A DNA stretch of 38,685 nucleotides from Oscillospiraceae bacterium (GCA_009786445.1 WQTE01000015.1:1-38685), one strand, 5' to 3'; counted from the first letter of the stretch, positions 25,301 to 32,972 are shown. Numbers and translations are program-made. The notes: generated from the letters alone by a model not told the origin.

Positions 25301-26249
25301 CGAGCCAGGCATATGTCGGCTCACCGTCTGTCATGAGGACTATATTGGGTTTGCGTGTCACCCAGTTAGGCACTGCTGATGTGCCGAGGTTAATCATTGT
25401 GCCGCCGGCAACCTGCCCCTGCGGTACGTTGAGCAGGACTTGCGCTCCAAGACGGATGCCGAGTTGAGTAGGAGTGCCGCCGTCAACGGTAAATGATGAT
25501 ACTATCGGTGCGGCTGTACCTGTTTGAGCGGTGGCGTTGACGTTAACAACGGGTATGGATGGAGACATATTTGCGGTGAAGAACCTGCCGCCCGCTCCGC
25601 TGTTGTACCGTCCGAGGGCGAGGACATTTTCAAATCTGGCGTGGTTTTGTCCACCGACCGCTCTGCCGCCGTAAACGACAAGAGCGACCCTATTGTTCGG
25701 ATCAGCATCCATGAGCATCTGTATAGCATCGTTGAGGGCATCAATGAGTACCTCGATGCGTGAACGCCCATCGCCCGGAACTGAATTCACATGCATACTT
25801 CCGGATACGTCTATAACGAAAACAGTGTCGGATGGTTCAACGATGATATCTCTGATGTTAATAGTTTGGCTGAGCGCAGACAGGGTCACCAACAGCTCGT
25901 CCGGTTGTGCGATAATACTATCAACAGTGCCGCCAAGGCCATCGTAGATAAATGCTTTGTTTGCATTTACGGACTTGTCTGTCCAAATACGTCCGTCATT
26001 TGCAGTGGAGTTTAGAAATACGTTGCCTCCACCCACAGATATTTGCGGAGGGTTAATAAAGATAATGTTTGAGGTGTCAACGTCAGACACCTTGCTTCGT
26101 ATGTTTATGCCTTCGCGTATGGGGAGTCCACCGGTCTGAAGGGTAGTAAAACCGATAGCAGAGGCTTCATCCGGAGATTCCAAGACAAACAAAAACACCG
26201 AACAAACCATCGTGAGAGCCAGGACCATGCTTATCACTTTTTTAAACAT
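22398..26249 (-). CDS. Large VWA and Cna-B-type repeat surface protein with sortase signal
   Basis: A 1283-residue predicted cell-wall-anchored adhesin or pilus tip protein. From ATG 26249 (GGGAGGT 6 bases upstream) there is a signal peptide (1-31, ending ASA), then the GRIWTDKSV segment typical of such proteins. A von Willebrand A domain has MIDAS residues DVSGS at 147-151 and a later MTDGEPTYAW strand. Three tandem Cna-B/SpaA-like units lie at about 862-968, 983-1082 and 1090-1220, each closing with an N-x-Y strand (TNNY, HNIY, TNAY). A Pro-rich spacer follows, then the sorting signal APQTG (about 1248), a hydrophobic helix and the RRRKSK tail. No sortase gene lies in the window. The longer reading frame to 26504 crosses the promoter and is rejected. 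Confidence 0.9.
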   Translation of the reverse strand: MFKKVISMVLALTMVCSVFLFVLESPDEASAIGFTTLQTGGLPIREGINIRSKVSDVDTSNIIFINPPQISVGGGNVFLNSTANDGRIWTDKSVNANKAFIYDGLGGTVDSIIAQPDELLVTLSALSQTINIRDIIVEPSDTVFVIDVSGSMHVNSVPGDGRSRIEVLIDALNDAIQMLMDADPNNRVALVVYGGRAVGGQNHARFENVLALGRYNSGAGGRFFTANMSPSIPVVNVNATAQTGTAAPIVSSFTVDGGTPTQLGIRLGAQVLLNVPQGQVAGGTMINLGTSAVPNWVTRKPNIVLMTDGEPTYAWLDYRLDGKVGFTGTTYDYTVGNGSTGDLGLTALTIMTASYVRQLVRDHYYDPSDPTLASRTIGFYTIGLGVNSVIANAMLNPYGPSASGLPNAQLVTQTSGGQTYNMLTILNDFTDGSGANRTISMPVIAKGASSSNPSRPVQNIVNNNNFVQTCNYSTLSFTAMNSDDLRDAFGQITQQIVSQGNYSTLTGDAEEFSGYVTFSDVLGEYMEFRNFYGVWHNNRKFDGSTFARAVVNNSIVAPSTAEAVLFNILHAHTGINQAQFNALIAGNRASGALSFTSATNFSNRISYFADADGVFLASAYDAGGAPAAPPSGAVIRVDLYGVQGEVLDTIEQNFRDLMYIPFQVITALTDGPIQNMVTGSYPVISHLLTGDQVIRWYIPAALTPARAVEPVFQADGTPELDPTGRPRINVKKVPPIRVVYSVGPNYDRLNYGVNQAYANAFRAPGENSFFFYANRWRGANGAAVGANVYGNLSQAFFQPGVLNRYYAGVIDRTQLLKTPNITGPTGTSPWAWAFLSADSGATEIQRLGNNGRMTLQIQTRMTITKAFNFTPPPGIPIPDDFMFSVLIFGSVPNPSGGDPIVVYRRTLLYPRDFTGNTAEIYLPVLGPGSSYTISKEGGFLANYSYTRYGLAVAGPFTADHTMVVNLTNNYLHTPNLTPQIRLRKMFHGLYPDERPNTFSITLGLPDGTPRNLNFTELTSTAGVVISGGDLQYGMYTITEFNYDVDGFYHVPGIRTFTITAADFALLATDSQEILITIHNIYTPIPPPNYTLDLNKVVQGLAGNSELTGNPNVPQGLLFKLEREADALPGFVHFITYEEILASDAGLPLENLPAGNYTITELGGEADGFTGPAVTVTVTQNGVAQTPTPNTGTGALDNSFRFTLGGDNDVNIAFTFTNAYTPIQPLPPPVRPLPDWPGFPDGIPVEAPQTGVERNMILPLAIFALGAILIGGTALIFIRRRKSK

Positions 26250-26475
26250 TAAGATACCTCCCGAAATATTGGAGACAGGGTAGCTCCATTTGTTTCGTAT
26301 ACATTTACCTTTGTTGATGAAATTATGGCCGTGAAGATGTGTGTATTCCTTTTTTTCGTAACATAGGGAACGATTTGCAATCGTTCCCTGTACTTCTTTT
26401 GATAACTGTTTACTCAGCAACCATGGCGAGCCTAGAATCTCCGTCTCACCGATTATGTATATTAATTTGTGCCCG
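26250..26475 (-). promoter_or_regulatory. Long 5' leader of the surface-protein gene
   Basis: About 220 bases separate the promoter from the ATG. The leader contains GGTGAG/CTCGCC pairing close to its 5' end and a perfect 11-bp hairpin with a 3-base loop at 26365-26389 (arm AGGGAACGATT). I do not recognise a known riboswitch, and no U-tract follows the hairpin. It may control stability or translation. Confidence 0.5.
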
Positions 26476-26504
26476 ATTATAGCATAATTTATGGAATAAG
26501 TCAA
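26476..26504 (-). promoter_or_regulatory. Sigma-A promoter of the surface-protein gene
   Basis: Minus strand: -35 TTGACT (26499-26504), 17 bases, -10 TATAAT (26476-26481). It is nearly full consensus and lies over 220 bases before the ATG. Confidence 0.8.
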
Positions 26505-26608
26505 TAGTTTATGGAAAAAATATGAAAAAAGTATGTATAATTAGTTGCGATAATCTGTAACATAATATTGAGTTATGATGCTTATGGGGTTTTTTGAGAC
26601 AGCCGCTC

Positions 26609-26637
26609 TTGCTTGAATCAGTGGAAATGAGTATAAT
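26609..26637 (+). promoter_or_regulatory. Promoter of yjbQ
   Basis: TTGCTT (26609-26614), 17 bases, perfect TATAAT (26632-26637), 42 bases before the yjbQ ATG. Confidence 0.6.
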
Positions 26638-26679
26638 GGATGCGTGAGACCAAAATTATGAAAGGCGAGGTAAGTCGTT

Positions 26680-27096
26680 ATGAAGTCATACCGTAAGGAG
26701 TTAACCTTTAATACAAAAACACGGAGAGCGTTTGTAAACATTACGCCGCAGATTGACACGGCACTTGCCGAGAGCGGAATCAAGGAGGGGCTGTGCCTTG
26801 TCAATGCTATGAATATAACAGCCAGCGTGTTTATCAACGACCATGAGAGCGGGTTGCACCGTGACTTTGAGCGATGGCTTGAAAACCTTGCTCCTGAGAA
26901 ACCTCACAGTCAGTACGACCACAATGGTTATGAGGACAACGCGGATGCGCACTTGAAACGATCTGTCATGGGGCGCGAAGTTGTCGTGGCGGTCACAAAC
27001 GGGAAGCTCGATTTTGGCACTTGGGAGCAGATTTTCTACGGTGAGTTCGATGGAATGAGAGACAAGCGTGTGCTTGTGAAAATCATCGGCGAGTGA
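26680..27096 (+). CDS. yjbQ: YjbQ family protein (UPF0047)
   Basis: A 138-residue cytosolic protein of the YjbQ family, some members of which have weak thiamine-phosphate synthase activity; the true role is unknown. The conserved segments are visible: [18 protein letters not shown] (48-65), [22 protein letters not shown] with the conserved His residues, and the closing [25 protein letters not shown]. The ATG at 26680 has GCGAGGT upstream. It is a lone gene, divergent from the surface protein and convergent with the sugar ABC operon. Confidence 0.92.
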   Translation: MKSYRKELTFNTKTRRAFVNITPQIDTALAESGIKEGLCLVNAMNITASVFINDHESGLHRDFERWLENLAPEKPHSQYDHNGYEDNADAHLKRSVMGREVVVAVTNGKLDFGTWEQIFYGEFDGMRDKRVLVKIIGE

Positions 27097-27144
27097 TGTG
27101 ATGTTTTTCAGTTAATAAACAGTTATTGGTCATATGCAGTTCCC

Positions 27145-27239
27145 GCAGATACCGGGCAATTTGCTCCGCTTTTTTGCGAGCCAGAGAGCATTGCGCCCTG
27201 CTCTCGCAAAAAAGACTCCGTAAACCGCCCGGCATCTGC
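27145..27239. repeat. Dispersed covarying hairpin element, copy B
   Basis: Same architecture as copy A: GCAGAT/ATCTGC, 1x1 mismatch, CCGGGC/GCCCGG, 2x2 loop, TTTGC/GTAAA, internal loop TCCGC/GACTCC, TTTTTTGC/GCAAAAAA, then an apical GAGAGCA/TGCTCTC hairpin. The second helix is entirely different in bases from copy A yet fully paired. It lies between the convergent ends of yjbQ and the sugar-binding protein gene. Confidence 0.8.
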
Positions 27240-27269
27240 TATGCTGTGACTTGTAAAAATAAAAAGTTA

Positions 27270-28892
27270 CTATCTTGCTGCGAAGAATTCTTCCAGTTGT
27301 CTGTGCAGCTCTGCTTCAAAGCGGTCAAAGCCGTTTGCCCGGAGTGCAGCTGCAAAGGCTTCTGTTCCTGCTCTGGGTTCGACTGCGCCAACTTCTAATG
27401 ATTGTCCGAACTCATCCCAGACTGCGGAGAGGGCAGACATCTCCGTCAAGACGTTTGCCGGGTCAAATGTGAAACCGAGGAATGTCACGGGAATGCCTGC
27501 TGCATTGTAGGCAAGGAAGCCTTCCAGATAATCGGGACCTTCGGTATCAAGCGGTGAGAAAGTGAATACGTTGCCCATGCCGAAACGCCACGGAGCGTAC
27601 CTATCTCTGCCGCCGGGAAGACGTGTCAAAGTGCCGTCTGCATTGCGGGTATGGTGTACGCCTTCAACACCTTCAACCAGTATGTCTGCAAGAGTTTGGT
27701 CTGTGTACCATGCGTTCATAAACTGAACTGCGGCTGCTTGGTTGCGTGAGTAAACAGAAACAGCAAAGCCTGAACCTGTTGCAGAAACTGTTGAGACGAT
27801 TGGGTTGCTCATGCGTGGGAAGCGAGCATCAATGCCGCGTGATGCCGAGGCTTGAGTTGTGTGACCATAGGCATAGACTGTGGTTGCAAAGAGATATTCA
27901 CCGGCTTCTCTCTGATCAATGAAAACACTTGCAGCTTCACCGGGGATTGCTGCGCGAGGATCTATGAAGCCTTGATTCCAGAAATGATGCAATCTGTCAT
28001 ATACCCGTAGTGTCAGTTCATTTTCAATTGCCAGACCGGGCAGAAAATCTGTCGGCTCAGCGGGGTTATTGGGATCGAACGTGAAGTGCATCAAATCTGC
28101 GCCTGTCAGGTCAGTGTCACCATTGGAAATCATACGTGCCCAGCCGCCACCTTCCATTGCGAGTGGGAAGAATGTCGGGCCGTATTCGTCTTTTGCTCTT
28201 TGCATTGCCTCTTCAAAGAGAGGGTCAAAAATAACATCGTAGTTAATGCCATCCATGTCAAAAAGATCATCAAAATCGATGCCGAGACCGCTAAGACGGG
28301 TGTTGTTGACATCCCATGTGTATAGCTGTGCAAAATCTTTGTAACCGGGGATACCGTAGATACCGAAGCCTTGCGGTCCGTTTACTGCAAATGCATCCCA
28401 CAGAAATTCAGGCACGGCGGCGAGCATATCTTGGCCATACTGTGCAAGCAGGTCGTTATTGGGATCGTCCAAACGGACAAAGTTGCCTCTTGTAGCATTT
28501 GGTGCATAAAGTAGTCCCCATGAGCCTGTCCAGAAGATATCGACTGACGTATCTCCCGTATCAAGAGCGATTTGTGCCTCCTCCTGCATACTCCATCCGC
28601 CTGACCATATCGGGTTTATGGTGATGTTAAGGCCTAGTTCTTGTAATCGAGCGTTTGCGGCTGCGATAACATCGGAATCATCTGTTGCAGAGCCACCCAT
28701 GAACCAGATGGTAATCTCTGTGGCAGGACCATCCACGGCAGGGGGAGGTGTGGGGTCGTCGGGTGTTTCATTTTGCGCGGGCGGCGCAGTATCCGTGCCG
28801 GGGGCGGGTGCCGGTGTGTCTGCCGGAGCACATGCAGCAATCAGCGCAAAAACCAGCAAAAGGCTTATTACTATCATTGATAGTTTCTTCAT
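27270..28892 (-). CDS. LplA/YtcQ-type extracellular sugar-binding lipoprotein
   Basis: Substrate-binding protein of a carbohydrate ABC transporter, 540 residues. The signal peptide ends with lipobox LIAAC (Cys21), followed by a Pro/Ala/Thr-rich linker to about 60 and a large family-1 binding fold beginning TEITIWFMGGSATDD. ATG 28892 is chosen since GGAGGG precedes it and the signal peptide then starts MKKLSM. The length, well over 450 residues, matches the LplA class that binds oligosaccharides. It is the last gene of an operon with two permeases. Confidence 0.92.
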   Translation of the reverse strand: MKKLSMIVISLLLVFALIAACAPADTPAPAPGTDTAPPAQNETPDDPTPPPAVDGPATEITIWFMGGSATDDSDVIAAANARLQELGLNITINPIWSGGWSMQEEAQIALDTGDTSVDIFWTGSWGLLYAPNATRGNFVRLDDPNNDLLAQYGQDMLAAVPEFLWDAFAVNGPQGFGIYGIPGYKDFAQLYTWDVNNTRLSGLGIDFDDLFDMDGINYDVIFDPLFEEAMQRAKDEYGPTFFPLAMEGGGWARMISNGDTDLTGADLMHFTFDPNNPAEPTDFLPGLAIENELTLRVYDRLHHFWNQGFIDPRAAIPGEAASVFIDQREAGEYLFATTVYAYGHTTQASASRGIDARFPRMSNPIVSTVSATGSGFAVSVYSRNQAAAVQFMNAWYTDQTLADILVEGVEGVHHTRNADGTLTRLPGGRDRYAPWRFGMGNVFTFSPLDTEGPDYLEGFLAYNAAGIPVTFLGFTFDPANVLTEMSALSAVWDEFGQSLEVGAVEPRAGTEAFAAALRANGFDRFEAELHRQLEEFFAAR

Positions 28893-29030
28893 TTTTTTCC
28901 CTCCAATTTTCGTTTCCATAGTTTCCGGTCTCCTTTACTTGGCGCTGATAAAAATTCAGCACCGGTGTTGATTGTTGAAAGCCGAATTTTATTAACCCTG
29001 CTTTCTGAATTATAGCAAATAGCGTTTGCG

Positions 29031-29963
29031 CTATCCCTTGACGGCTCCGACGGTAAGTCCGGTCACGATATATCGCTGGAAGAAGGGATATGCACAAGCT
29101 ATCGGCAACACTATTAGTACGGCAAGTGCCATTCGGAGTCCCTCGCTCGGAAGTGCTGCAAAGTCGATGTTTGCATCGCCAATCATTTGCAGATTGCGCC
29201 TGACAAAATCCACATTTTGTTGGAACTCCATGAGTAGGTATTGTAATGGGAACAGGGTCCTGTCGCGGATGAAAAGCATAGCCAGCCACCAATCATTCCA
29301 GTAGCCGATTGCTGTGAGCAATGCAACGGTGGCAAGTCCCGGTTTAACAATGGGAACGACTATAGAGAGGAGTGTCCGAAATTCACCCGCACCGTCGAGA
29401 CGGGCAGATTCTATAAGCGTTTCCGGCACGGCTGAGGATAGGAATGTGCGAAGTATGATAACATGAAACGGCAATATGAGCGACGGGATTATAAGTGCCC
29501 AGAGCGTGTCCCCAAGTCCGAGCAGGTTGCGGATGACCATGACGGTTGGAACCAGACCGCCTCCGAAGATCATTGTTATGAAAATAAATATGGCAAAGAA
29601 GTTTCTAAGCGGATAGTCGCGGCGGTATAGCCCGTATGCATATAATAGAGATACAAACATTGAGAGCAAAGTGCCTACTACAGTTACTAAAAAGCTTACG
29701 CCATAGCTACGCCACAGGACATTTCCCATAGTAAATGCTGCGGCAAATGAGTCTGTTGAGAGCTCAGCAGGGAAGAAGGAGTAGCCGTATATGCGCAGGC
29801 TATCAGCACTTGTAAAGGATATGATTATTATGAAGATAAATGGAAGGATGCAAAGCAGTGCAAACGCACCAACTAAGACATTAATTGCAACCTCGGCCGG
29901 TCTGCTCACCTGATTGCTGCGAAATTTTCTTTTCTTTTTGTTATTAATTACTGTACTGCTCAT
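29031..29963 (-). CDS. Carbohydrate ABC transporter permease (LplC/YtcP type)
   Basis: Inner-membrane permease of 310 residues with six predicted membrane helices, starting around VAINVLVGAFALLCILPFIFIIIISF. The EAA loop that contacts the ATPase is visible as ETLIESARLDGAGEFRTLLSIVVPIVKPG. The N-terminal 25 residues are basic and cytosolic. GGAG precedes the ATG. It pairs with the LplB-type permease upstream; no ATPase gene is present, as usual for Lpl-type systems that share an MsmX-like ATPase. Confidence 0.93.
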   Translation of the reverse strand: MSSTVINNKKKRKFRSNQVSRPAEVAINVLVGAFALLCILPFIFIIIISFTSADSLRIYGYSFFPAELSTDSFAAAFTMGNVLWRSYGVSFLVTVVGTLLSMFVSLLYAYGLYRRDYPLRNFFAIFIFITMIFGGGLVPTVMVIRNLLGLGDTLWALIIPSLILPFHVIILRTFLSSAVPETLIESARLDGAGEFRTLLSIVVPIVKPGLATVALLTAIGYWNDWWLAMLFIRDRTLFPLQYLLMEFQQNVDFVRRNLQMIGDANIDFAALPSEGLRMALAVLIVLPIACAYPFFQRYIVTGLTVGAVKG

Positions 29964-30010
29964 ATCGGTTCTCCATTTAATGGGTGTCTTGTACTATCTC
30001 GCTCATGTGC

Positions 30011-30913
30011 CTAAATCAATGCGTTTTCCTTATCCACCTTGCGGACTATGGTGTTTGCTGCCATGATGAGGATGAAGCCTACAAAGCTTTGGAATAATCC
30101 GGCTGCTGTAGACATACCGACTGACATTGTTTGCATTGCCCGAAATACGTAGGTGTCAAAAACCTCGGTTACACTCATAAGCGGTCCCATGTTGTTAGGC
30201 ACGTTCCAGAAGAGCCCAAAGTCTGCATTGAAAATGCGGCCTATAGCCATAATAAATAGTATTATTATCATCGGCTTAATGCCGGGTATTGTGATAGACC
30301 AGATTTGCCGCCATTTTGAAGCACCGTCAATCGCAGCAGCTTCATACTGTTCTTGATCGATGCCCTTTATTGCGGCAAAGTAGATTATGCAGTTAAAACC
30401 CAGATTTTTCCACAAATTTGCCCCTGTGAGAATAAACGGCCACGGCTCAGTTTCGTGGTACCAGTTGCGGATATCTGAAAATATTCCGAAGTGTGGTGCC
30501 AGAAAAGCGAACACGAAATAGCTTGCCACCACCCAGCTTATGAAAAACGGGAAAAACATCAAGGTTTGCCATGCTTTTGCGAGAAATGGTTTTGTGATTT
30601 CATTTAAGGCAATAGCAAGTGCAATCGAAAGTACTGTAGTCAGTATGATAAACACAAGGTTGTACCCAATGGTGTTTCTAATCATGTTGAAGGCGCGGTC
30701 GGTGGCGAAAATAAATTCAAAGTTGTCAAGCCCGACAAACCGGCTGTTGATAATGTTGTTTATGAGTGTCGGGTTTGGGGGGTGCGGGCGGTAGTCCTGA
30801 AAAGCCATTATTATGCCGCCCATGGGAAGATATCTGAGGATAAACAGCCAAAGGAACCCCGGGAGCATCATAATTGTTATAGCAATCGTCTTTCTGTGTT
30901 TTGCACGAAACAT
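30011..30913 (-). CDS. Carbohydrate ABC transporter permease (LplB/YteP type)
   Basis: Membrane permease of 300 residues with about six helices, opening with IAITIMMLPGFLWLFILRYLPMGGIIMAFQDY, the typical LplB start. The EAA loop is EQYEAAAIDGASKWRQIWSITIPGIKP. GGAAGG precedes the ATG. It is the first gene of the three-gene operon and follows a perfect consensus promoter. The substrate is probably an oligosaccharide from plant or host glycans, by family only. Confidence 0.93.
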   Translation of the reverse strand: MFRAKHRKTIAITIMMLPGFLWLFILRYLPMGGIIMAFQDYRPHPPNPTLINNIINSRFVGLDNFEFIFATDRAFNMIRNTIGYNLVFIILTTVLSIALAIALNEITKPFLAKAWQTLMFFPFFISWVVASYFVFAFLAPHFGIFSDIRNWYHETEPWPFILTGANLWKNLGFNCIIYFAAIKGIDQEQYEAAAIDGASKWRQIWSITIPGIKPMIIILFIMAIGRIFNADFGLFWNVPNNMGPLMSVTEVFDTYVFRAMQTMSVGMSTAAGLFQSFVGFILIMAANTIVRKVDKENALI

Positions 30914-30963
30914 AGTACACCTTCCTAAAGAAAAACATACACATTAACCAATAGATACCCCGT

Positions 30964-30992
30964 ATTATAGACCTAAAGATATGAAATGTCAA
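30964..30992 (-). promoter_or_regulatory. Perfect consensus promoter of the Lpl-type operon
   Basis: Minus strand: -35 TTGACA (30987-30992), 17 bases, -10 TATAAT (30964-30969); both hexamers are perfect. It lies 50 bases before the first permease gene. Confidence 0.88.
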
Positions 30993-31124
30993 CATAATAA
31001 CAAAAAAGTAATAATTAATTAGAAAAAATGTCATAATTTATTTTTTTAGTGCAATTTACACCCAAATGGCAACGTTTTAGCCTTATTCGGAAGTATAAAT
31101 TATAGCTTTATATACAAATTTAGG

Positions 31125-31152
31125 TTGAATTTAATTCAAAATTTGTTAAAAT
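31125..31152 (+). promoter_or_regulatory. Promoter and palindrome before the AraC-type regulator
   Basis: TTGAAT (31125-31130), 16 bases, TAAAAT (31147-31152) is a fair promoter. Its -35 lies within the perfect palindrome TTGAATTTAATTCAA (31125-31139), a possible regulator site, although AT-rich palindromes are common by chance here. Confidence 0.4.
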
Positions 31153-31205
31153 ATAGTTTTAAATATGCTTTGTCGAGTAAAAAAAATATGACGGGAGCAA
31201 GGAGT

Positions 31206-32069
31206 ATGAATAGATTCCCCGGTTATCCTCTGACAGAGACATGGTTTCCGCAAGGTGACTTTGCAGATCTCACGATGTATCATTTTGGGCGCCACCATTG
31301 TAATCCGAACTATTCCGTTGGTCCGTTAATGACATGGAATCATTATTTGTTTCATTATGTAGTTTCCGGAAAAGGAGTATTCTATGTGGCGGATGATAGC
31401 GGGCAGCTAAAGAAATATTTTCTGCAATCCGGGCAAGGATTTATGATTTGGCCCGGTCAGCTCTGCTCGTACAAATCTGACGAACTCGACCCGTGGGAGT
31501 ACGCGTGGGTAGAATTTAACGGAACAAAGGCAAAAGAGTTGGTGCGCAGATCGGGTCTTGCTTATAATCACCCGATTTATCTGAGCGAGGATAGTGAGAG
31601 GCAGGAGTTGATGGAATCCTCGCTTTTTAAGATTATTCATAACGCACATCTTCCATCAATGGAACTTCTGGGTTACTTTTATATTTTCCTCAGTAATCTC
31701 ATTTCGTCATCATCTCAGCACAAGCTGATTATTGAAGGGTCCGGTAGGGAGACTCATCTTAAAAAGGCTTCAGAGTATATAAGACAAAATTATCAGCGAA
31801 GCCTGACTGTGCAGGACATCGCTGATCATTGTGAGATTCATCGCAGCTATTTGTTTCAGCTTTTCATGGAATCGCTCGGTATTTCTCCCACTCAATTTTT
31901 AATAAGGCACAGAATGAGAAAAGCCGGCGAGCTCATGCGAACCACCGGTTATTCGATTGGGGAGATAAGTTCACGTGTGGGTTATTCAAATCAAATGAAT
32001 TTCAGCAGAGCATTCAAGCGGAGCACGGGCTTCACACCGCGTGAATGGAAAAAGAGCAATGTAAAGTAG
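31206..32069 (+). CDS. AraC-family transcriptional regulator
   Basis: A 287-residue regulator with an N-terminal cupin-like sugar-sensing domain (about 10-160; HYLFHYVVSGKGVFYV and GQGFMIWPGQ) and a C-terminal pair of helix-turn-helix motifs (about 190-285; LTVQDIADHCEIHRSYLFQLF and YSIGEISSRVGYSNQMNFSRAFKRSTGFTPREWK). ATG 31206 follows GGGAG by 8 bases and AAGGAG by 1; the upstream frame from 31125 lies in promoter DNA. It is divergent from the Lpl-type operon and very probably activates it in response to its sugar. Confidence 0.93.
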   Translation: MNRFPGYPLTETWFPQGDFADLTMYHFGRHHCNPNYSVGPLMTWNHYLFHYVVSGKGVFYVADDSGQLKKYFLQSGQGFMIWPGQLCSYKSDELDPWEYAWVEFNGTKAKELVRRSGLAYNHPIYLSEDSERQELMESSLFKIIHNAHLPSMELLGYFYIFLSNLISSSSQHKLIIEGSGRETHLKKASEYIRQNYQRSLTVQDIADHCEIHRSYLFQLFMESLGISPTQFLIRHRMRKAGELMRTTGYSIGEISSRVGYSNQMNFSRAFKRSTGFTPREWKKSNVK

Positions 32070-32089
32070 TTTATAACCTACAGCATTAT

Positions 32090-32129
32090 TTGGTGCTGGT
32101 GGCCGGAATCGAACCGGCACGGGATATTA
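32090..32129 (-). repeat. Displaced tRNA-Leu 3' end (attachment-site-like direct repeat, distal copy)
   Basis: Forty bases identical to 32933-32972, the last part of tRNA-Leu (variable arm, T arm, acceptor 3' strand and CCA), in the same orientation. The copy is not a tRNA by itself. Together with the intact gene it frames 32130-32932. Confidence 0.9.
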
Positions 32130-32159
32130 ACAGTGTGATAAATTTCTTCGCCACGGAAG

Positions 32160-32546
32160 CTACTTTTTCTCTCTATCTTGGCTATCAATTAGTTTTCTCA
32201 AAGCTTTATCAAAGGTATGTATTTCTGCATTTTCTGCTTCGGCATATCCTGCAAGAACACAGTCCACAAAATCCATTTTTCCCAGACCATAATTTTGCAA
32301 CCCCAACAGAACAGCCTCACGATGCGGCACTGCCACGTTTGGAGCATCAATAAAGTCAGTAAGTTGCGCTACTACATCGTTTCGAGCTGCATTATACACT
32401 TTCTCAAGCACATAAACAACTTCGCACAGCACCTCAATTGGTATATGAATGTGGTTGTTATCTATGATTTTCTCTGCCTGAGCAGATAGCTTCTCGTTGT
32501 CTGAGAGTATATATCGGAGGACGATATTTGTATCAACTATTTGCAT
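32160..32546 (-). CDS. PIN-domain toxin (VapC-like) inside the tRNA-Leu repeats
   Basis: A 128-residue PIN-domain ribonuclease, toxin of a type II pair. Acidic residues are visible at D5 (IVDTN), E42 (LCEVVYVLE), D92 and D95 (KMDFVDCVLAGYA) and D113 (TFDKAL). It overlaps the antitoxin gene by 14 bases. It differs from the PIN toxin at 6271-6654 in both sequence and partner, so the two did not arise by local duplication. It is one of only two genes between the tRNA-Leu direct repeats. Confidence 0.9.
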   Translation of the reverse strand: MQIVDTNIVLRYILSDNEKLSAQAEKIIDNNHIHIPIEVLCEVVYVLEKVYNAARNDVVAQLTDFIDAPNVAVPHREAVLLGLQNYGLGKMDFVDCVLAGYAEAENAEIHTFDKALRKLIDSQDREKK

Positions 32547-32772
32547 ACTTCTCCCTCACAGATTCAGCCCACGCATCTTTTTCCATGTGCGATAGTTCAG
32601 GGTTAGCATATTTACTAAGGCATCCTCTTAGGGATTTGCGCTGATGTGTTTTACTTGTTCTTCTATCAGCAAGAGAAACAACAATTTCAACTTTTTTATT
32701 CTCAAACTTTTTGGGCAAAGGTATTATGCCATTTAGTTGTGTGCTATCAATAACTTGTCTAACAGCTTCCAT
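32533..32772 (-). CDS. Antitoxin partner of the PIN toxin
   Basis: A 79-residue basic protein, probable antitoxin. The N-terminal part (VIDSTQLNGIIPLPKKFENKKVEIVVSL) looks like the swapped-hairpin AbrB-type or DUF2281-type antitoxins that accompany PIN toxins; the tail (LSKYANPELSHMEKDAWAES) should bind the toxin. ATG 32772 is chosen because GGAGGT precedes it by 7 bases; GTG 32781 is too close to that site. The family name is less certain than the role. Confidence 0.8.
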   Translation of the reverse strand: MEAVRQVIDSTQLNGIIPLPKKFENKKVEIVVSLADRRTSKTHQRKSLRGCLSKYANPELSHMEKDAWAESVREKYANS

Positions 32773-32813
32773 CTCAAACACCTCCGGCAGTAATCATAAT
32801 ATTTGATGTGTTC

Positions 32814-32822
32814 AGTATACCA
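32814..32822 (-). promoter_or_regulatory. Extended -10 promoter of the island toxin-antitoxin pair
   Basis: Minus strand TGGTATACT: a TATACT hexamer with the TGn extension, 42 bases before the antitoxin ATG. No good -35 is seen, as is usual for extended -10 promoters. Confidence 0.5.
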
Positions 32823-32932
32823 CACTGCAAGCAGGACTTCCACAAAAATGTGTTAACTAATTTTTCTTATGATTTGTTATTATGTCAGTAAAACAAAAAA
32901 GCCACGAACCCATTGCAAATTCAAAGCTTTTC

Positions 32933-32972
32933 TTGGTGCTGGTGGCCGGAATCGAACCGGCACGGGATATTA
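32933..32972 (-). repeat. tRNA-Leu 3' end (attachment-site-like direct repeat, proximal copy)
   Basis: The 40 bases at the 3' end of the intact tRNA-Leu gene, plus one base beyond CCA, are repeated exactly at 32090-32129. Confidence 0.9.

Noticed and set aside
26250-26475. Riboswitch in the adhesin leader
   Set aside because: I looked for cyclic-di-GMP, SAM and other known cores and saw none; only simple hairpins are present.
32130-32159. A second partial tRNA next to the displaced tRNA-Leu end
   Set aside because: The bases past 32129 do not continue the tRNA-Leu sequence and form no recognisable arm.
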